The translations under genes were made by a program, and so were the position numbers. This document shows positions 6,887 through 15,650 of a stretch of 52,231 nt of DNA, piece by piece. How positions within the stretch are numbered: the stretch's first letter is position 1; each line of letters begins with the position of its first letter. The notes under the pieces are model-generated. The model saw only the letters and a list, made by a program, of their open reading frames with translations, was not told the DNA's origin and did no database searches. The stretch lies in assembly GCF_000204035.1 (NCBI RefSeq), contig NZ_GL883086.1, positions 324,803 to 377,033 of the forward strand, in the 5' to 3' direction. The stretch comes from Brevundimonas diminuta ATCC 11568. Its GTDB lineage: Bacteria > Pseudomonadota > Alphaproteobacteria > Caulobacterales > Caulobacteraceae.

Positions 6887-9226
6887 TCAGTCGAAGGCGC
6901 GCATCTTGTAGGCCGGGGGAGGGGTCTGGTGCAGCAGCTCCTGCACGAAGAAGTCCCAGCGTCGGCGCTGGTAGTAGGGCACGGCGTCCAGATAGTGGTC
7001 TGCGTTTGGCACCATCAGGAAATCGAAGTCCTTGTTCGCCTTGATGAGGGCGTCGACCAGCCGCAGCGAAGCCAAGGGCGGCACGTTCTCGTCCAGTTCG
7101 CCGTGGGCGATCAGCAACTGACCTTCCAACCTGGGCGCCCAGGTGATGTTGGAGTTCTGATCGTACAGGGAGCCAAGCTCCGTCCCCATCCACTGTTCGT
7201 TCCAAACCGCCTTGTCCAGGCGATTGTCGTGGTTGCCAGAGGCGGTGACGCCGACCTTGTAGAACTCGGGATGACGGGTCATGGCGCGCACCACGTCATA
7301 GCCCCCGGCCGAAAAGCCGTAGATGCCGACGCGCTCGACGTCCATCCAGGGGTTGCGGGAGGCGATATCGCGGATTCCGGCGATGTGGTCCTCCAGCCCA
7401 ACGCCATGCAGATTTTTGTAGGCGACCTGCTGGAAAGCGCGCGAACGGCCCCAGGTGCCGCGGCCGTCGATGGTCACGGAGATGACGCCCAACTGGGCGA
7501 TGGAGTTGGCGTTGCGCGAGGTCATTGCGGCCTCGAAGGACTTGGGCGTCATCACATGGTGGGGCCCGGTGTAGATGTCCTCGATGACCGGATAGCGTTT
7601 GGTCGGGTCGAAGTCTGCGGGTTTGAACAGGGCGCCGTAGATCGGCGTCACGCCGTCGGCCGCCAATGTCTGGAACGGTTCGGGCAGCCGATAGCCGGCG
7701 GCCACATAGGCGCTGATGTCGGCGCGACCCAACTCCATGACTATGCGCCCGTCGCTGGATCGGCGCAGCACCGAAAGGGTCGGCTGGTCGATCGTCGACA
7801 TGTTGTCCACGAAGAAGCGGCCATCAGGCGAGACCGAGACATCGTGGTCCATCGCCTCGGGCGTCAGCAGACGCGGCTGTCCGCCCGTCGTGGGAACGGA
7901 ATAGAGATGTCGCAGATAGGGATCGCGCCCGGTCTCGCGGCCCGAGCCGATGATCAACAGGCGTTTGGCCTTATGATCGGCGCCCGCCACGGATCGGGCG
8001 CGCCAGTCGCCGGACGTGATCTGTCGCCGTTCGCCCGTCCTAGCATCGACGGCGTAGATATGGGCGAAGCCGTCTGGATCCGCCGTCCAATAGTGGGTGT
8101 CCGACTTGTCATCATAGGACCAGTGGTGGCCGTAGAAGTCGACATAGGTGTCAGAACGATCCTCAGTCAGCAGACGCGTCTCGCCGGTCTCGGCTTCGAT
8201 GCGATGAAGTTGCAGAGCTCCGTAGCCCCGCACGGCGAAGCGCTCGAAGACAGCGCGGCTGTCGGCGCTCCATTCATAATAGGGGCCGCCATAGTATAGG
8301 ATAGGCCGGGCCGGGGTCTGCATGGGAATGCTGCGGCCGGTGGCGACTTCGAAGATGAAGCCCTGCGCCGACGCCGTCTCAGTGTCGCCGGTCAAGGGGT
8401 AGAGGTAGTCCAGAACGCGCGGCGGTCCGCCGTCCTTGGGCGTGGACTGCACCAACGACAGACGTCGCGCTTCTTCGCGGTTGATGCGGTAGGTGGCGAG
8501 ATAGCGTGAGTCGGGCGACCATCGGATCGCTGGGCGCACCACGGGGGCTGACGTGCCCTGGGCCACCATGTCGTTGAGGTTGATCAGCGGGGTGGCGTAG
8601 GGCGAGGCGGCGCCGTCCTGGGTCAGTCGTTGCTCGGCGTTGTCCGCTGTTGAAATCAGGATCAGATCGCCGCCGCGCACCACGGCGCGCCACCGGCCGT
8701 CGGGAGATTCGACGCCCTTGTCTTTGTCCAGCGCTTCGTCGATCGCCTCGACGACCCCGGTGGCGGGATCGAAGCGCCAGCTACGGCCGTCATGGGCGAA
8801 CTCCAGACGGCGGGTCTCAGTATCGACCTTGAGGCGTTTGAGCTCCAGGTTTTGACGCAACAACGGCTTGCCTGTGGCGGCCGCCAGTCGGGCAGTCAGA
8901 AAATCATGATCGAACAGGGGGCGGGTCTGACCCGAAAGAGGATCGACTTGCACATAGTCGCGTCCGCCGGGCGTTCGCCGCTCGAACCAGAACTCCGAGC
9001 CTTCGCCGATCCATTGCGGCCGGACGCTGAGCCCGAAGATGAGTTCATCGACATGCTGCGGCAGGACCGCCTCGGCTCTGCGGTAGACCTCGGCGGACAT
9101 GGCTGTCGCTGAAGTTCGGGCGGCAGCGGCAGGCCCCGCTGGTGCGGTTTCAGCGAAGGCGGGCGTCAGGGCCAGCGGCGCAGCGCTGGTCATCAGCAGC
9201 ACGGCCAGGGCGGATAGGCGCTTCAT
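6887..9226 (-). CDS. DPP-IV-like prolyl oligopeptidase family (S9) peptidase, exported
   Basis: The 779-residue protein starts MKRLSALAVLLMTSAAPLAL, a signal peptide cut near AFAE. ATG 9226 has GGGGAGAAA upstream; a longer in-frame start would precede the signal peptide. The first part (about 45-530) reads as a DPP-IV-type beta-propeller with WSPDSRY, YEWSADS and SVSPDGRFF blades. The catalytic domain has GFSAGG (Ser about 639), HGELDENVP (Asp about 712) and NADH (His about 744). S9 enzymes of this group cut short peptides, often after proline. The gene diverges from the catabolic genes, and the operator at 9249 lies just upstream. A role in releasing hydroxyproline or proline from imported peptides is therefore likely but unproven. 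Confidence 0.9.
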   Translation of the reverse strand: MKRLSALAVLLMTSAAPLALTPAFAETAPAGPAAAARTSATAMSAEVYRRAEAVLPQHVDELIFGLSVRPQWIGEGSEFWFERRTPGGRDYVQVDPLSGQTRPLFDHDFLTARLAAATGKPLLRQNLELKRLKVDTETRRLEFAHDGRSWRFDPATGVVEAIDEALDKDKGVESPDGRWRAVVRGGDLILISTADNAEQRLTQDGAASPYATPLINLNDMVAQGTSAPVVRPAIRWSPDSRYLATYRINREEARRLSLVQSTPKDGGPPRVLDYLYPLTGDTETASAQGFIFEVATGRSIPMQTPARPILYYGGPYYEWSADSRAVFERFAVRGYGALQLHRIEAETGETRLLTEDRSDTYVDFYGHHWSYDDKSDTHYWTADPDGFAHIYAVDARTGERRQITSGDWRARSVAGADHKAKRLLIIGSGRETGRDPYLRHLYSVPTTGGQPRLLTPEAMDHDVSVSPDGRFFVDNMSTIDQPTLSVLRRSSDGRIVMELGRADISAYVAAGYRLPEPFQTLAADGVTPIYGALFKPADFDPTKRYPVIEDIYTGPHHVMTPKSFEAAMTSRNANSIAQLGVISVTIDGRGTWGRSRAFQQVAYKNLHGVGLEDHIAGIRDIASRNPWMDVERVGIYGFSAGGYDVVRAMTRHPEFYKVGVTASGNHDNRLDKAVWNEQWMGTELGSLYDQNSNITWAPRLEGQLLIAHGELDENVPPLASLRLVDALIKANKDFDFLMVPNADHYLDAVPYYQRRRWDFFVQELLHQTPPPAYKMRAFD

Positions 9227-9248
9227 AGGTTTCTCCCCCTCAAAATCG

Positions 9249-9259
9249 GATACAGTATC
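9249..9259. promoter_or_regulatory. Palindromic operator before the S9 peptidase (GATAC-A-GTATC)
   Basis: A perfect 11-bp palindrome, 23 nt upstream of the peptidase start on the minus strand. It matches the sites at 3780, 9351, 11933 and 15651 in its GTAT/ATAC half-sites. Confidence 0.55.
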
Positions 9260-9350
9260 TGATAATGAAGTGGTGAAGCTGAACGGCGCCGACGTCAAGC
9301 GCCGGTTGTATTGCGATTGGGCTTGATGTTTTCCATGCGCACCGGCAGTT

Positions 9351-9360
9351 TCGTATACGA
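9351..9360. promoter_or_regulatory. Palindromic operator before the Ldh-family gene (TCGTATACGA)
   Basis: A perfect 10-bp palindrome, 20 nt upstream of the GTG at 9381. The same ten bases recur at 11933. Its position next to the start suggests repression by blocking RNA polymerase. Confidence 0.6.
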
Positions 9361-9380
9361 TTCAAGGTCGGGAGAGTGAT

Positions 9381-10409
9381 GTGAGCGTGTTTGAGGCCCA
9401 GGAGACGGTCGCCCTGTCGATTGACGAGGTGTTCGCCCTGTCGCGGCGGGTGCTGATGGGGGCAGGGCTGTCGGAACCGCACGCCGAGGCGGTGGCCCGC
9501 GCCATCACGGCGGGCGAGCGGGACGAGTGCGCCTCGCACGGGCTTTACCGGCTGCCGGGGTGCGTCATGACGATCCGCTCGGGCAAGCTGTCGCTGGATG
9601 CGGAGCCGGTGATCGAGGATGCGTCGCCAGCTCTGGTGCGGGTCGATGCGCGTCATGGCTATTCCCTGCTGGCGTTCGAGCGGGCGGCACCATTGTTGGC
9701 GCAGAAGGCCAAGGCGATCGGGGTGGCGGCGCTGGTCATCAACAACTGCTTCCATTTTTCCGCCCTGTGGCCCGAGATCGAGCAACTGACGGAAATGGGC
9801 GTGGCGGCGCTGGCCATGACGCCCAGCCATTCGTGGGTGGCGCCGGCGGGCGGCAGGAAAGGGCTGCTGGGCACCAATCCGATCGCCTTCGGCTGGCCGC
9901 GGCCGGGGCCGTATCCCTACGTCTTCGACTTCGCCACAAGCGCCATCGCGCGCGGAGACATGGCGCTGCACGACATCGCCGGAAAGCCGATCCCCGAGGG
10001 CTGGGGCGTGGACGCCGAAGGGCGGCCGACGACGAATGCGCGCGCGGCGCTGGACGGGGCCATGCTGACCTTCGGCGGACATAAGGGCTCGGCCCTGTCG
10101 ACGATGATCGAGCTGATGGCGGGGCCGTTGATCGGCGATCTGACCAGCCGCGAGTCGATGGCCTTTGACGACGGCGCCAAGGCGGCGCCCATGCATGGCG
10201 AGCTGATCCTGGCCTTTGATCCGGCCATCATGGGGGGCGGCGACGCCGAGGCGAACGCTGCACGGGCCGAGGCCCTGTTCGCCGCCTTCGCGGATCAGGG
10301 CGCGCGGCTGCCGTCGCAGCGCCGCTATGAAGCGCGGGCGCGCAGTCTGAAGCATGGGGTGCGCACGCCCAAGGTGCTTTATGATCAGATTCAGGCCCTG
10401 GGCTTCTGA
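9381..10409 (+). CDS. Malate/L-lactate dehydrogenase (Ldh2) family oxidoreductase, probably an imino-acid reductase
   Basis: The 342-residue protein is of the Ldh2/YlbC type, not classical lactate dehydrogenase. It shows ASHGLYRLPG near residue 55, LVINNCFHFSALWPEIEQL, GTNPIAFGWP near residue 177 and a GGHKGSALS.MIELM block near 235. Members reduce delta1-pyrroline-2-carboxylate, delta1-piperideine-2-carboxylate or 2-oxoacids with NAD(P)H. Beside hydroxyproline genes, pyrroline-2-carboxylate reductase is the best guess. GTG 9381 has GGAGAG 5-10 nt upstream. The operator at 9351 lies just upstream, and the aldehyde dehydrogenase gene follows after 49 nt, so both are probably one operon. Confidence 0.85.
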   Translation: MSVFEAQETVALSIDEVFALSRRVLMGAGLSEPHAEAVARAITAGERDECASHGLYRLPGCVMTIRSGKLSLDAEPVIEDASPALVRVDARHGYSLLAFERAAPLLAQKAKAIGVAALVINNCFHFSALWPEIEQLTEMGVAALAMTPSHSWVAPAGGRKGLLGTNPIAFGWPRPGPYPYVFDFATSAIARGDMALHDIAGKPIPEGWGVDAEGRPTTNARAALDGAMLTFGGHKGSALSTMIELMAGPLIGDLTSRESMAFDDGAKAAPMHGELILAFDPAIMGGGDAEANAARAEALFAAFADQGARLPSQRRYEARARSLKHGVRTPKVLYDQIQALGF

Positions 10410-10458
10410 CTTCTTTCCTATCTTCTGACGACACCGACGCACGGACGAAAGACACGCC

Positions 10459-11898
10459 ATGACTGCGACCATCGAACTGAGCCACTGGATCAACGGCGAG
10501 CGCCGGGGGGCCGGAACGGTCGAGAGCCTGAACCCGTCCGACACGCGTGAGGTCGTGGCCCTGGCGCCCGAAGGCGGGGCGGCCGAGGTCGATGAGGCGG
10601 TGGCGGCGGCCTCGGCGGCGTTCGACGGCTGGGCGGGCGCTTCGCCCGAGGTGCGGTCGGACGTGCTGGACCGGGCCGGGACGCTGCTGATGGAGCGGCG
10701 CGAGGCGGTTGGCCGTCTGCTGTCGCGTGAAGAGGGCAAGACCCTGGCCGAGGGCATCGGCGAGACGGCGCGCGCCGCTCGCATCCTGAAATATTTCGCC
10801 GGAGAGGCCCTGCGCCTGCATGGTCAGAACCTGTCCTCGACCCGGCCGGGGGTGGAGGTGCAGACCTATCGCCAGCCGGTCGGGGTGTTCGGCCTGATCA
10901 CGCCGTGGAACTTCCCTATCGCCATTCCGGCGTGGAAGGCGGCGCCCGCGCTGGCCTTCGGCAATACGGTGGTGATCAAGCCCGCCAGCCATACCCCCGC
11001 GACGGCTGAAGCCCTGGTCGCCATCCTGCATGAGGCGGGTCTGCCCAAGGGCGTGCTGAACCTGGTCATCGGCGGCGGCCGGGTGGGGCAGGCCATCGTC
11101 GACCACAAGGATGTGGCAGGCGTCAGCTTCACCGGCTCGCAAGGGGTCGGCGCGGGCGTCGCCGCCGGGGCCGCCGCGCGTCAGGCGCGGGTGCAACTGG
11201 AGATGGGCGGCAAGAACCCGCTGATCGTGCTGGACGACGCCGACCTGGACCGGGCGGTGAACATTGCTCTGGATGGCAGCTTCTTTGCGACGGGGCAGCG
11301 CTGCACGGCCTCCAGCCGCCTGATCGTGCAGGATGGAATCCACGACCGCTTCGTGGCGGCGCTGGCTGAGAAGGTCGCCGCCCTGCGCGTCGGTAACGCC
11401 CTTGATCCCGACACCCAGGTCGGTCCGGCGGTCAGCGAGGCGCAGCGCGAGACCTCCTATCGCTATATCGACATCGCCGCGTCGGAGGGCGGGCGCGTCG
11501 TCGCGGGCGGCGGTCGCCTGAACCGCCAGGCGCCCGGCTGGTACGTCGAACCGACCCTGATCGCCGACACCGACCCTGCCATGCGCATCAACAATGAAGA
11601 GGTGTTCGGCCCGGTCGCCTCGACCATCCGCGTCAAGGACTATGAAGAGGCGCTGGCCGTCGCCAACGGCGTCGAGTTCGGCCTGTCGGCGGGTATCGTC
11701 ACCCAGTCGCTGAAGCACGCGCGCGATTTCCAGCGCCGCGCCAAGGCAGGCATGACCATGGTCAATCTGGCCACGGCGGGCGTCGACTATCACGTGCCGT
11801 TCGGCGGCACGAAGGCCTCGTCCTACGGCCCGCGCGAGCAGGGCTTTGCGGCGGCCGATTTCTTCACCCTGACCAAGACCAGTTACAGCGCCGGATAG
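10459..11898 (+). CDS. Aldehyde dehydrogenase, probably 2,5-dioxopentanoate (alpha-ketoglutarate semialdehyde) dehydrogenase
   Basis: The 479-residue protein is a standard-length ALDH. NAD-binding features include [23 protein letters not shown] and FTGSQGVG. The catalytic Glu is about 248 (LEMGGKN) and the catalytic Cys is Cys282 (GQRCTA). C-terminal EVFGPV and PFGG.K.S are also present. In the 4-hydroxyproline pathway this enzyme would oxidise alpha-ketoglutarate semialdehyde to 2-oxoglutarate, and the neighbouring deaminase and epimerase support that. On sequence alone, succinate-semialdehyde or a sugar-derived semialdehyde cannot be excluded. It is cytosolic and cotranscribed with the Ldh-family gene. 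Confidence 0.9.
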   Translation: MTATIELSHWINGERRGAGTVESLNPSDTREVVALAPEGGAAEVDEAVAAASAAFDGWAGASPEVRSDVLDRAGTLLMERREAVGRLLSREEGKTLAEGIGETARAARILKYFAGEALRLHGQNLSSTRPGVEVQTYRQPVGVFGLITPWNFPIAIPAWKAAPALAFGNTVVIKPASHTPATAEALVAILHEAGLPKGVLNLVIGGGRVGQAIVDHKDVAGVSFTGSQGVGAGVAAGAAARQARVQLEMGGKNPLIVLDDADLDRAVNIALDGSFFATGQRCTASSRLIVQDGIHDRFVAALAEKVAALRVGNALDPDTQVGPAVSEAQRETSYRYIDIAASEGGRVVAGGGRLNRQAPGWYVEPTLIADTDPAMRINNEEVFGPVASTIRVKDYEEALAVANGVEFGLSAGIVTQSLKHARDFQRRAKAGMTMVNLATAGVDYHVPFGGTKASSYGPREQGFAAADFFTLTKTSYSAG

Positions 11899-11932
11899 GC
11901 GAACTTCGCTTGACTTCGTTCCAGATCAGATA

Positions 11933-11942
11933 TCGTATACGA
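11933..11942. promoter_or_regulatory. Palindromic operator before the deaminase-epimerase pair (TCGTATACGA)
   Basis: Identical to the ten-base palindrome at 9351. It lies in the 73-nt gap after the aldehyde dehydrogenase gene and ends 29 nt before the ATG at 11972. This suggests a separately regulated promoter for the next two genes. Confidence 0.6.
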
Positions 11943-11971
11943 AACTAAATCTGTTTGAGGAGGCGTATCTT

Positions 11972-12901
11972 ATGGCTGGGGCGAAGTTGGACTGGACCGG
12001 GGTGATCCCGGCGGCGACCACGCAATTCGATGAGGGGCTGGCGGTCGATCTGGACGCCACCCAGACGGTGCTGGACGGCCTGATCAAGGACGGCGTCGAC
12101 GCCATCATCGTCATGGGCACGGTCGGCGAGAACAACTCGCTTGAGCCCGAGGAAAAGCGCGCCGTGCTGAAGGCGGCGGTCGAGGTCGCCGACGGTCGCG
12201 TGCCGATCATCACCGGGGTCAGCGAACTGACCACGGCGCGGGCCGAACGCTACGCCAAGGACGCCGAGGACATCGGCGTGGACGCCCTGATGGTGCTGCC
12301 CGCCATGGTCTATGTGCCGACGCAGGCGGAGCTTGAGGCCCACTTCCGCGCCGTGGCGGCGGCCAGCGGCCTGCCCAACATGCTCTACAACAACCCGCTG
12401 ATGTATCGTCAGACGCTGAACAACGACGACCTGCGTCGTCTGTCGGACGTGCCGAACATCGTGGCCCTGAAGGAAAGCGCCCCGGACTCGCGACGCATCA
12501 CCGACATCTTCAACGAAGTGGGCGACCGTTACGCGGTCATGGTCGGTCTGGACGATGTGGCGCTGGAAGGCATGATCCTGGGCGCCAAGGGCTGGGTGTC
12601 GGGCCTGACCAACGCCTTCCCCGAAGAGTCCGTGGCTCTGGTCAGGGCGGTCAAGGATGGCGACATCGCCCGCGCGCTGGAGATCTATCGCTGGTTCATG
12701 CCGCTGCTGCACCTGGATTCGGTTTCGGATCTGGTTCAGTCGATCAAGCTGTCCGAGACGATCATGGGCCGGGGAACCGAGCGGGTCCGCATGCCGCGCA
12801 TGCCGCTGGCGGGCGCGCGCCGGGCCGAGGTCATCGCCATGGTCGAGAAGGCGGCGGAAACGCGCCCGATCGGCTCGGGCAAGGCCGTGAAGATCGTCTG
12901 A
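11972..12901 (+). CDS. DHDPS-family enzyme, probably delta1-pyrroline-4-hydroxy-2-carboxylate deaminase
   Basis: The 309-residue protein is a class I lyase of the DapA/N-acetylneuraminate-lyase family. It shows MGTVGENNSL (the GTTGE-like loop), MLYNNP with Tyr139 and VALKESAPD with the Schiff-base Lys167. True dihydrodipicolinate synthase is unlikely given the neighbours. In 4-hydroxyproline catabolism this family member converts delta1-pyrroline-4-hydroxy-2-carboxylate to alpha-ketoglutarate semialdehyde and ammonia. GAGGAGG upstream is a strong ribosome site. The epimerase gene follows after 12 nt. Confidence 0.88.
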   Translation: MAGAKLDWTGVIPAATTQFDEGLAVDLDATQTVLDGLIKDGVDAIIVMGTVGENNSLEPEEKRAVLKAAVEVADGRVPIITGVSELTTARAERYAKDAEDIGVDALMVLPAMVYVPTQAELEAHFRAVAAASGLPNMLYNNPLMYRQTLNNDDLRRLSDVPNIVALKESAPDSRRITDIFNEVGDRYAVMVGLDDVALEGMILGAKGWVSGLTNAFPEESVALVRAVKDGDIARALEIYRWFMPLLHLDSVSDLVQSIKLSETIMGRGTERVRMPRMPLAGARRAEVIAMVEKAAETRPIGSGKAVKIV

Positions 12902-12913
12902 TCGGGACACTGA

Positions 12914-13912
12914 ATGCGCGACGTCTTCTTCTGCATTGACGGTCATACCGCCGGCAACCCGGTTCGCCTGGTCGCCGGCGGCGCGCCCCTGTTGTCAGGG
13001 GCCAGCATGGCTGAGCGGCGGCTGGATTTTCTCAGCCGCTACGACTGGATCCGCACCTCGCTGTGCTTCGAGCCGCGTGGCCACGACATGATGAGCGGCG
13101 GCTTCCTGTATCCGCCGACCCTGCCGGATGCGGACGCGGGCATTCTCTTCATCGAGACCAGCGGCTGCCTGCCCATGTGCGGCCACGGGACCATCGGCAT
13201 GATCACCTTCGGCATCGAGCACGGCCTGATCCGGCCGCGCACGCCGGGGCGGCTGAAGGTCGAGGTTCCGGCGGGCGTTCTGGACATCGCCTATGAGACC
13301 GAGGGCGACCGCGTGACCTCGGTGCGCATCCGCAATGTCCCGGCCTATCTGGCGGCGGAAGGAATCGAGATCGAGGTTCCGGGCCTTGGTCCGCTGAGCG
13401 TCGATGTCTCCTACGGCGGCAACTACTACGCCATCGTCGAGCCGCAGGGCGCTTACGCCGGGCTGGATGATCTGGGCGCCAGCCGCATCATCGAACTGAG
13501 CGGCCTGGTGCGCGAACGGGTGCGGGCGGCCTTCCATCCGGTCCACCCGGACGAGCCGTCGATCAACGGCGTCAGCCACGTCCTGTGGGCCGACAGGCCG
13601 AAAGGGCAGGGCGCCGACGGCCGCAACGCCGTCTTCTATGGCGACAAGGCCATCGACCGCAGCCCGTGCGGGACCGGCACCTCGGCGCGGCTGGCCCATC
13701 TGCACGCCAAGGGGCGGTTGAAGGTCGGCGACGCCTTCGTCCATGAAAGCTATATCGGCAGCCGCTTCATCGGCCGGGTCGAGGCGGAGACGACGGTGGG
13801 CGAGCACAAGGCGATCGTGCCTTCCATCGAGGGATCGGCGATCGCCACAGGCTTCAACACCATCTGGGTGGATCGCCGCGATCCCTTCTGGGCCGGCTTC
13901 CAGGTGGTGTGA
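12914..13912 (+). CDS. 4-hydroxyproline 2-epimerase (proline racemase family)
   Basis: The 332-residue protein belongs to the proline racemase family. Both catalytic cysteines are present: Cys89 in MCGHGTIG and Cys252 in DRSPCGTGTS. A Cys/Cys pair marks racemases or epimerases, whereas trans-3-hydroxyproline dehydratases have Thr at the second site. With the deaminase directly upstream, conversion of trans-4-hydroxy-L-proline to cis-4-hydroxy-D-proline is the likely reaction. It acts in the cytosol and opens the pathway to 2-oxoglutarate. Proline racemase is the main alternative. Confidence 0.9.
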   Translation: MRDVFFCIDGHTAGNPVRLVAGGAPLLSGASMAERRLDFLSRYDWIRTSLCFEPRGHDMMSGGFLYPPTLPDADAGILFIETSGCLPMCGHGTIGMITFGIEHGLIRPRTPGRLKVEVPAGVLDIAYETEGDRVTSVRIRNVPAYLAAEGIEIEVPGLGPLSVDVSYGGNYYAIVEPQGAYAGLDDLGASRIIELSGLVRERVRAAFHPVHPDEPSINGVSHVLWADRPKGQGADGRNAVFYGDKAIDRSPCGTGTSARLAHLHAKGRLKVGDAFVHESYIGSRFIGRVEAETTVGEHKAIVPSIEGSAIATGFNTIWVDRRDPFWAGFQVV

Positions 13913-13949
13913 CGTATTCCACATCGTAATTGCGGACTTTGCGGGTTAT

Positions 13950-13979
13950 GGCTGGGCTGGGCGACCGGCCCAGCCTTTT
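13950..13979 (+). terminator. Terminator after the epimerase gene
   Basis: CTGGGC (13957-13962) pairs with GCCCAG (13968-13973), or alternatively GGCTGGG (13950-13956) pairs with CCCAGCC (13969-13975). TTTT follows at 13976-13979. It separates the epimerase from the regulator gene. Confidence 0.65.
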
Positions 13980-13986
13980 CCATTTG

Positions 13987-14682
13987 ATGAACCGCATGGC
14001 CGCAGCTCCGCTTGAAGTCCGCACCCTGTCCGACCGCCTGACGGAGGTGGTGCGCGACATGATCCTGTCCGGCGCGATCGCGCCGGAGGTGCCGATCCGA
14101 CAGGATTCGCTGGCGGCTGAACTGAACGTATCCAAGATTCCCCTGCGCGAAGCCCTGGTGCGGCTGGAGCAGGACGGTCTGGTGGTGTCGCACGCCAACC
14201 GGGGCTTCTTTGTGCGCGGCATGAGCGCGGCTGAGGCCGAGGAAATCTATGAACTGCGCCTACAACTGGAGCCGGAAGCGGCGGCCCAGGCCTGCCTCAT
14301 CGCCGACGACGCCCAGCGCGCGACGGCCCAGCGCGTGCTGGTCGAACTGGATGCGGCGGCGGCCGCTCATCTGCCTAGCGTCGGGCCGTTGAACCGCGCC
14401 TTCCACATGGCGCTGGTGCAGCCGGGCCAGCGAGTGTTGACCGCCGAGATCACCGCCCGACTGCATGTCATGGCGGACCGCTACGTCCGCAAGCACCTGG
14501 AGCACAAGGGCCGCCACCTGACGGCCGAGGTCGAACACCGCGAGATTCTGCAGGCGTGGTTGGATCGGGACGCCGACGCCGTGCGTCGCCTGGCGAACGC
14601 GCACCTTGCGCACACCTTGCGTGACCTGCGCGAGGAGTTCGAGCTGGACGCGGCCGAAGCCGTCGAACGCAAGGCTTCCTGA
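13987..14682 (+). CDS. GntR-family transcriptional regulator with FCD domain
   Basis: The 231-residue protein has an N-terminal winged helix (about residues 12-72: DRLTEVVRDMILSG, LAAELNVSKIPLREAL.RLEQDGLV, GFFVRG). A helical C-terminal FCD ligand domain (about 80-210) contains YELRLQLEPEAA and FH.ALV. FCD regulators usually bind organic or amino acids and sites with a GT-N-AC core. It is the obvious candidate to bind the repeated GTATAC palindromes of this island, with hydroxyproline or a pathway intermediate as effector (inferred). No good ribosome site is seen before ATG 13987, so a leaderless message or ATG 13996 is possible. No clear operator precedes its own gene. Confidence 0.88.
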   Translation: MNRMAAAPLEVRTLSDRLTEVVRDMILSGAIAPEVPIRQDSLAAELNVSKIPLREALVRLEQDGLVVSHANRGFFVRGMSAAEAEEIYELRLQLEPEAAAQACLIADDAQRATAQRVLVELDAAAAAHLPSVGPLNRAFHMALVQPGQRVLTAEITARLHVMADRYVRKHLEHKGRHLTAEVEHREILQAWLDRDADAVRRLANAHLAHTLRDLREEFELDAAEAVERKAS

Positions 14683-14692
14683 CCGAGGGGGC

Positions 14693-15580
14693 TCAGCTCT
14701 CCTTGATATCTGCGGGGGCGGCGGCGGGACGCGCTGATTTCAGGGCGGTCGTCAGCAGGCTGGCGGCGGCGTAGAGGACCACCACCACCACGCCCCAGCG
14801 CAGCACCGTCAGCGGCAGGGAGGTGATGACGAAGGCGGCCAGCAGCACGGCCGGTATCCCGCCGATCGCCATGCCCAGCACCAGGCGCAGGTCGATGCGC
14901 TCGCTTCTGATGAAGCGCAGGCTCGACACCGGCATCAGGAAGGCGCAGGCGCCCATCATGATCGGGAAGGCCGCCGTCGGGTTCATCCCCATCAGGCTGA
15001 GCATGATCAGGGACGGCGCATAGAGGCCGATGCCGAAGCTCATCAGCGCCCCCATGACCAGGTGGGCGAGGATGGCGACGATGAACAGGTTTCCCTCCAG
15101 CGACACCGCCTCGCCGCCCGCCGGCATCAGGTTCAGATTGGTCATCGCGTAGAGGACGGCGGCGATCAGCAGGGCCGCGCCGACCACCATCTGCACCGCG
15201 CGCACCGGCAGACGCAGCACGATGGGCGCGCCGATCACGGCGCCCAGGATCGAGGCGCCGATACAGGCGATAAGCAGCACCGGATCGACCTGGATCAGCT
15301 TCATGAAGACCAGACCCTGCATCACCGTGGGCAGGCAGTGGCCCGCGTTCAGCACGGCGGGCAGGAAGCTGTCAGGCACCAGCTTGCGGAACCGCAGCCA
15401 GGCCGTCGTCGGCGCGAAAGAGCCGATGCCCAGGGCGTCGAAGAAGTTGGCGACGGCGCCGATGGCCACGCCTTCGGCCTTGGGCCTGAGCTCGCCGCGC
15501 GCCCTAGCCGTGCGGACCAGTTGAACGGCGTAATAGGCGGCCAGCAGCGCCAGCGCCGTCAGCAGAACGGCTACGATCAT
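14693..15580 (-). CDS. TauE/SafE-family membrane transporter
   Basis: The 295-residue, strongly hydrophobic protein has about eight predicted membrane helices and begins MIVAVLLTALALLAAYYAV. The family features are the early G.GSFAPTTAWLRF block near residue 55 and a repeated half with GIGLYAPSLIMLSLMGMNP. TauE/SafE proteins are proposed exporters of sulfite or small organosulfur and organic acids. ATG 15580 has GGGAGGGAAAA upstream and is preferred over a longer start. The gene converges on the regulator gene with 10 nt between stops. An operator-like site at 15651 lies upstream, linking it to the hydroxyproline regulon. Its substrate there is unknown. Confidence 0.85.
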   Translation of the reverse strand: MIVAVLLTALALLAAYYAVQLVRTARARGELRPKAEGVAIGAVANFFDALGIGSFAPTTAWLRFRKLVPDSFLPAVLNAGHCLPTVMQGLVFMKLIQVDPVLLIACIGASILGAVIGAPIVLRLPVRAVQMVVGAALLIAAVLYAMTNLNLMPAGGEAVSLEGNLFIVAILAHLVMGALMSFGIGLYAPSLIMLSLMGMNPTAAFPIMMGACAFLMPVSSLRFIRSERIDLRLVLGMAIGGIPAVLLAAFVITSLPLTVLRWGVVVVVLYAAASLLTTALKSARPAAAPADIKES

Positions 15581-15650
15581 GTTTTCCCTCCCCCGAGGTC
15601 TCGCCGTCCTTGCCGGACGGTCTGAACCGAAGAAAAACACGGCTAAAAAT

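Noticed and set aside
11972..12901. DapA (dihydrodipicolinate synthase) as the identity of the DHDPS-family gene
   Set aside because: It is coupled to the epimerase and shares the catabolic operator; the GTVGENN loop differs from the usual GTTGE loop of DapA.
12914..13912. trans-3-hydroxyproline dehydratase as the identity of the racemase-family gene
   Set aside because: The second catalytic position is Cys252, not Thr, so a two-base epimerase or racemase mechanism is expected.
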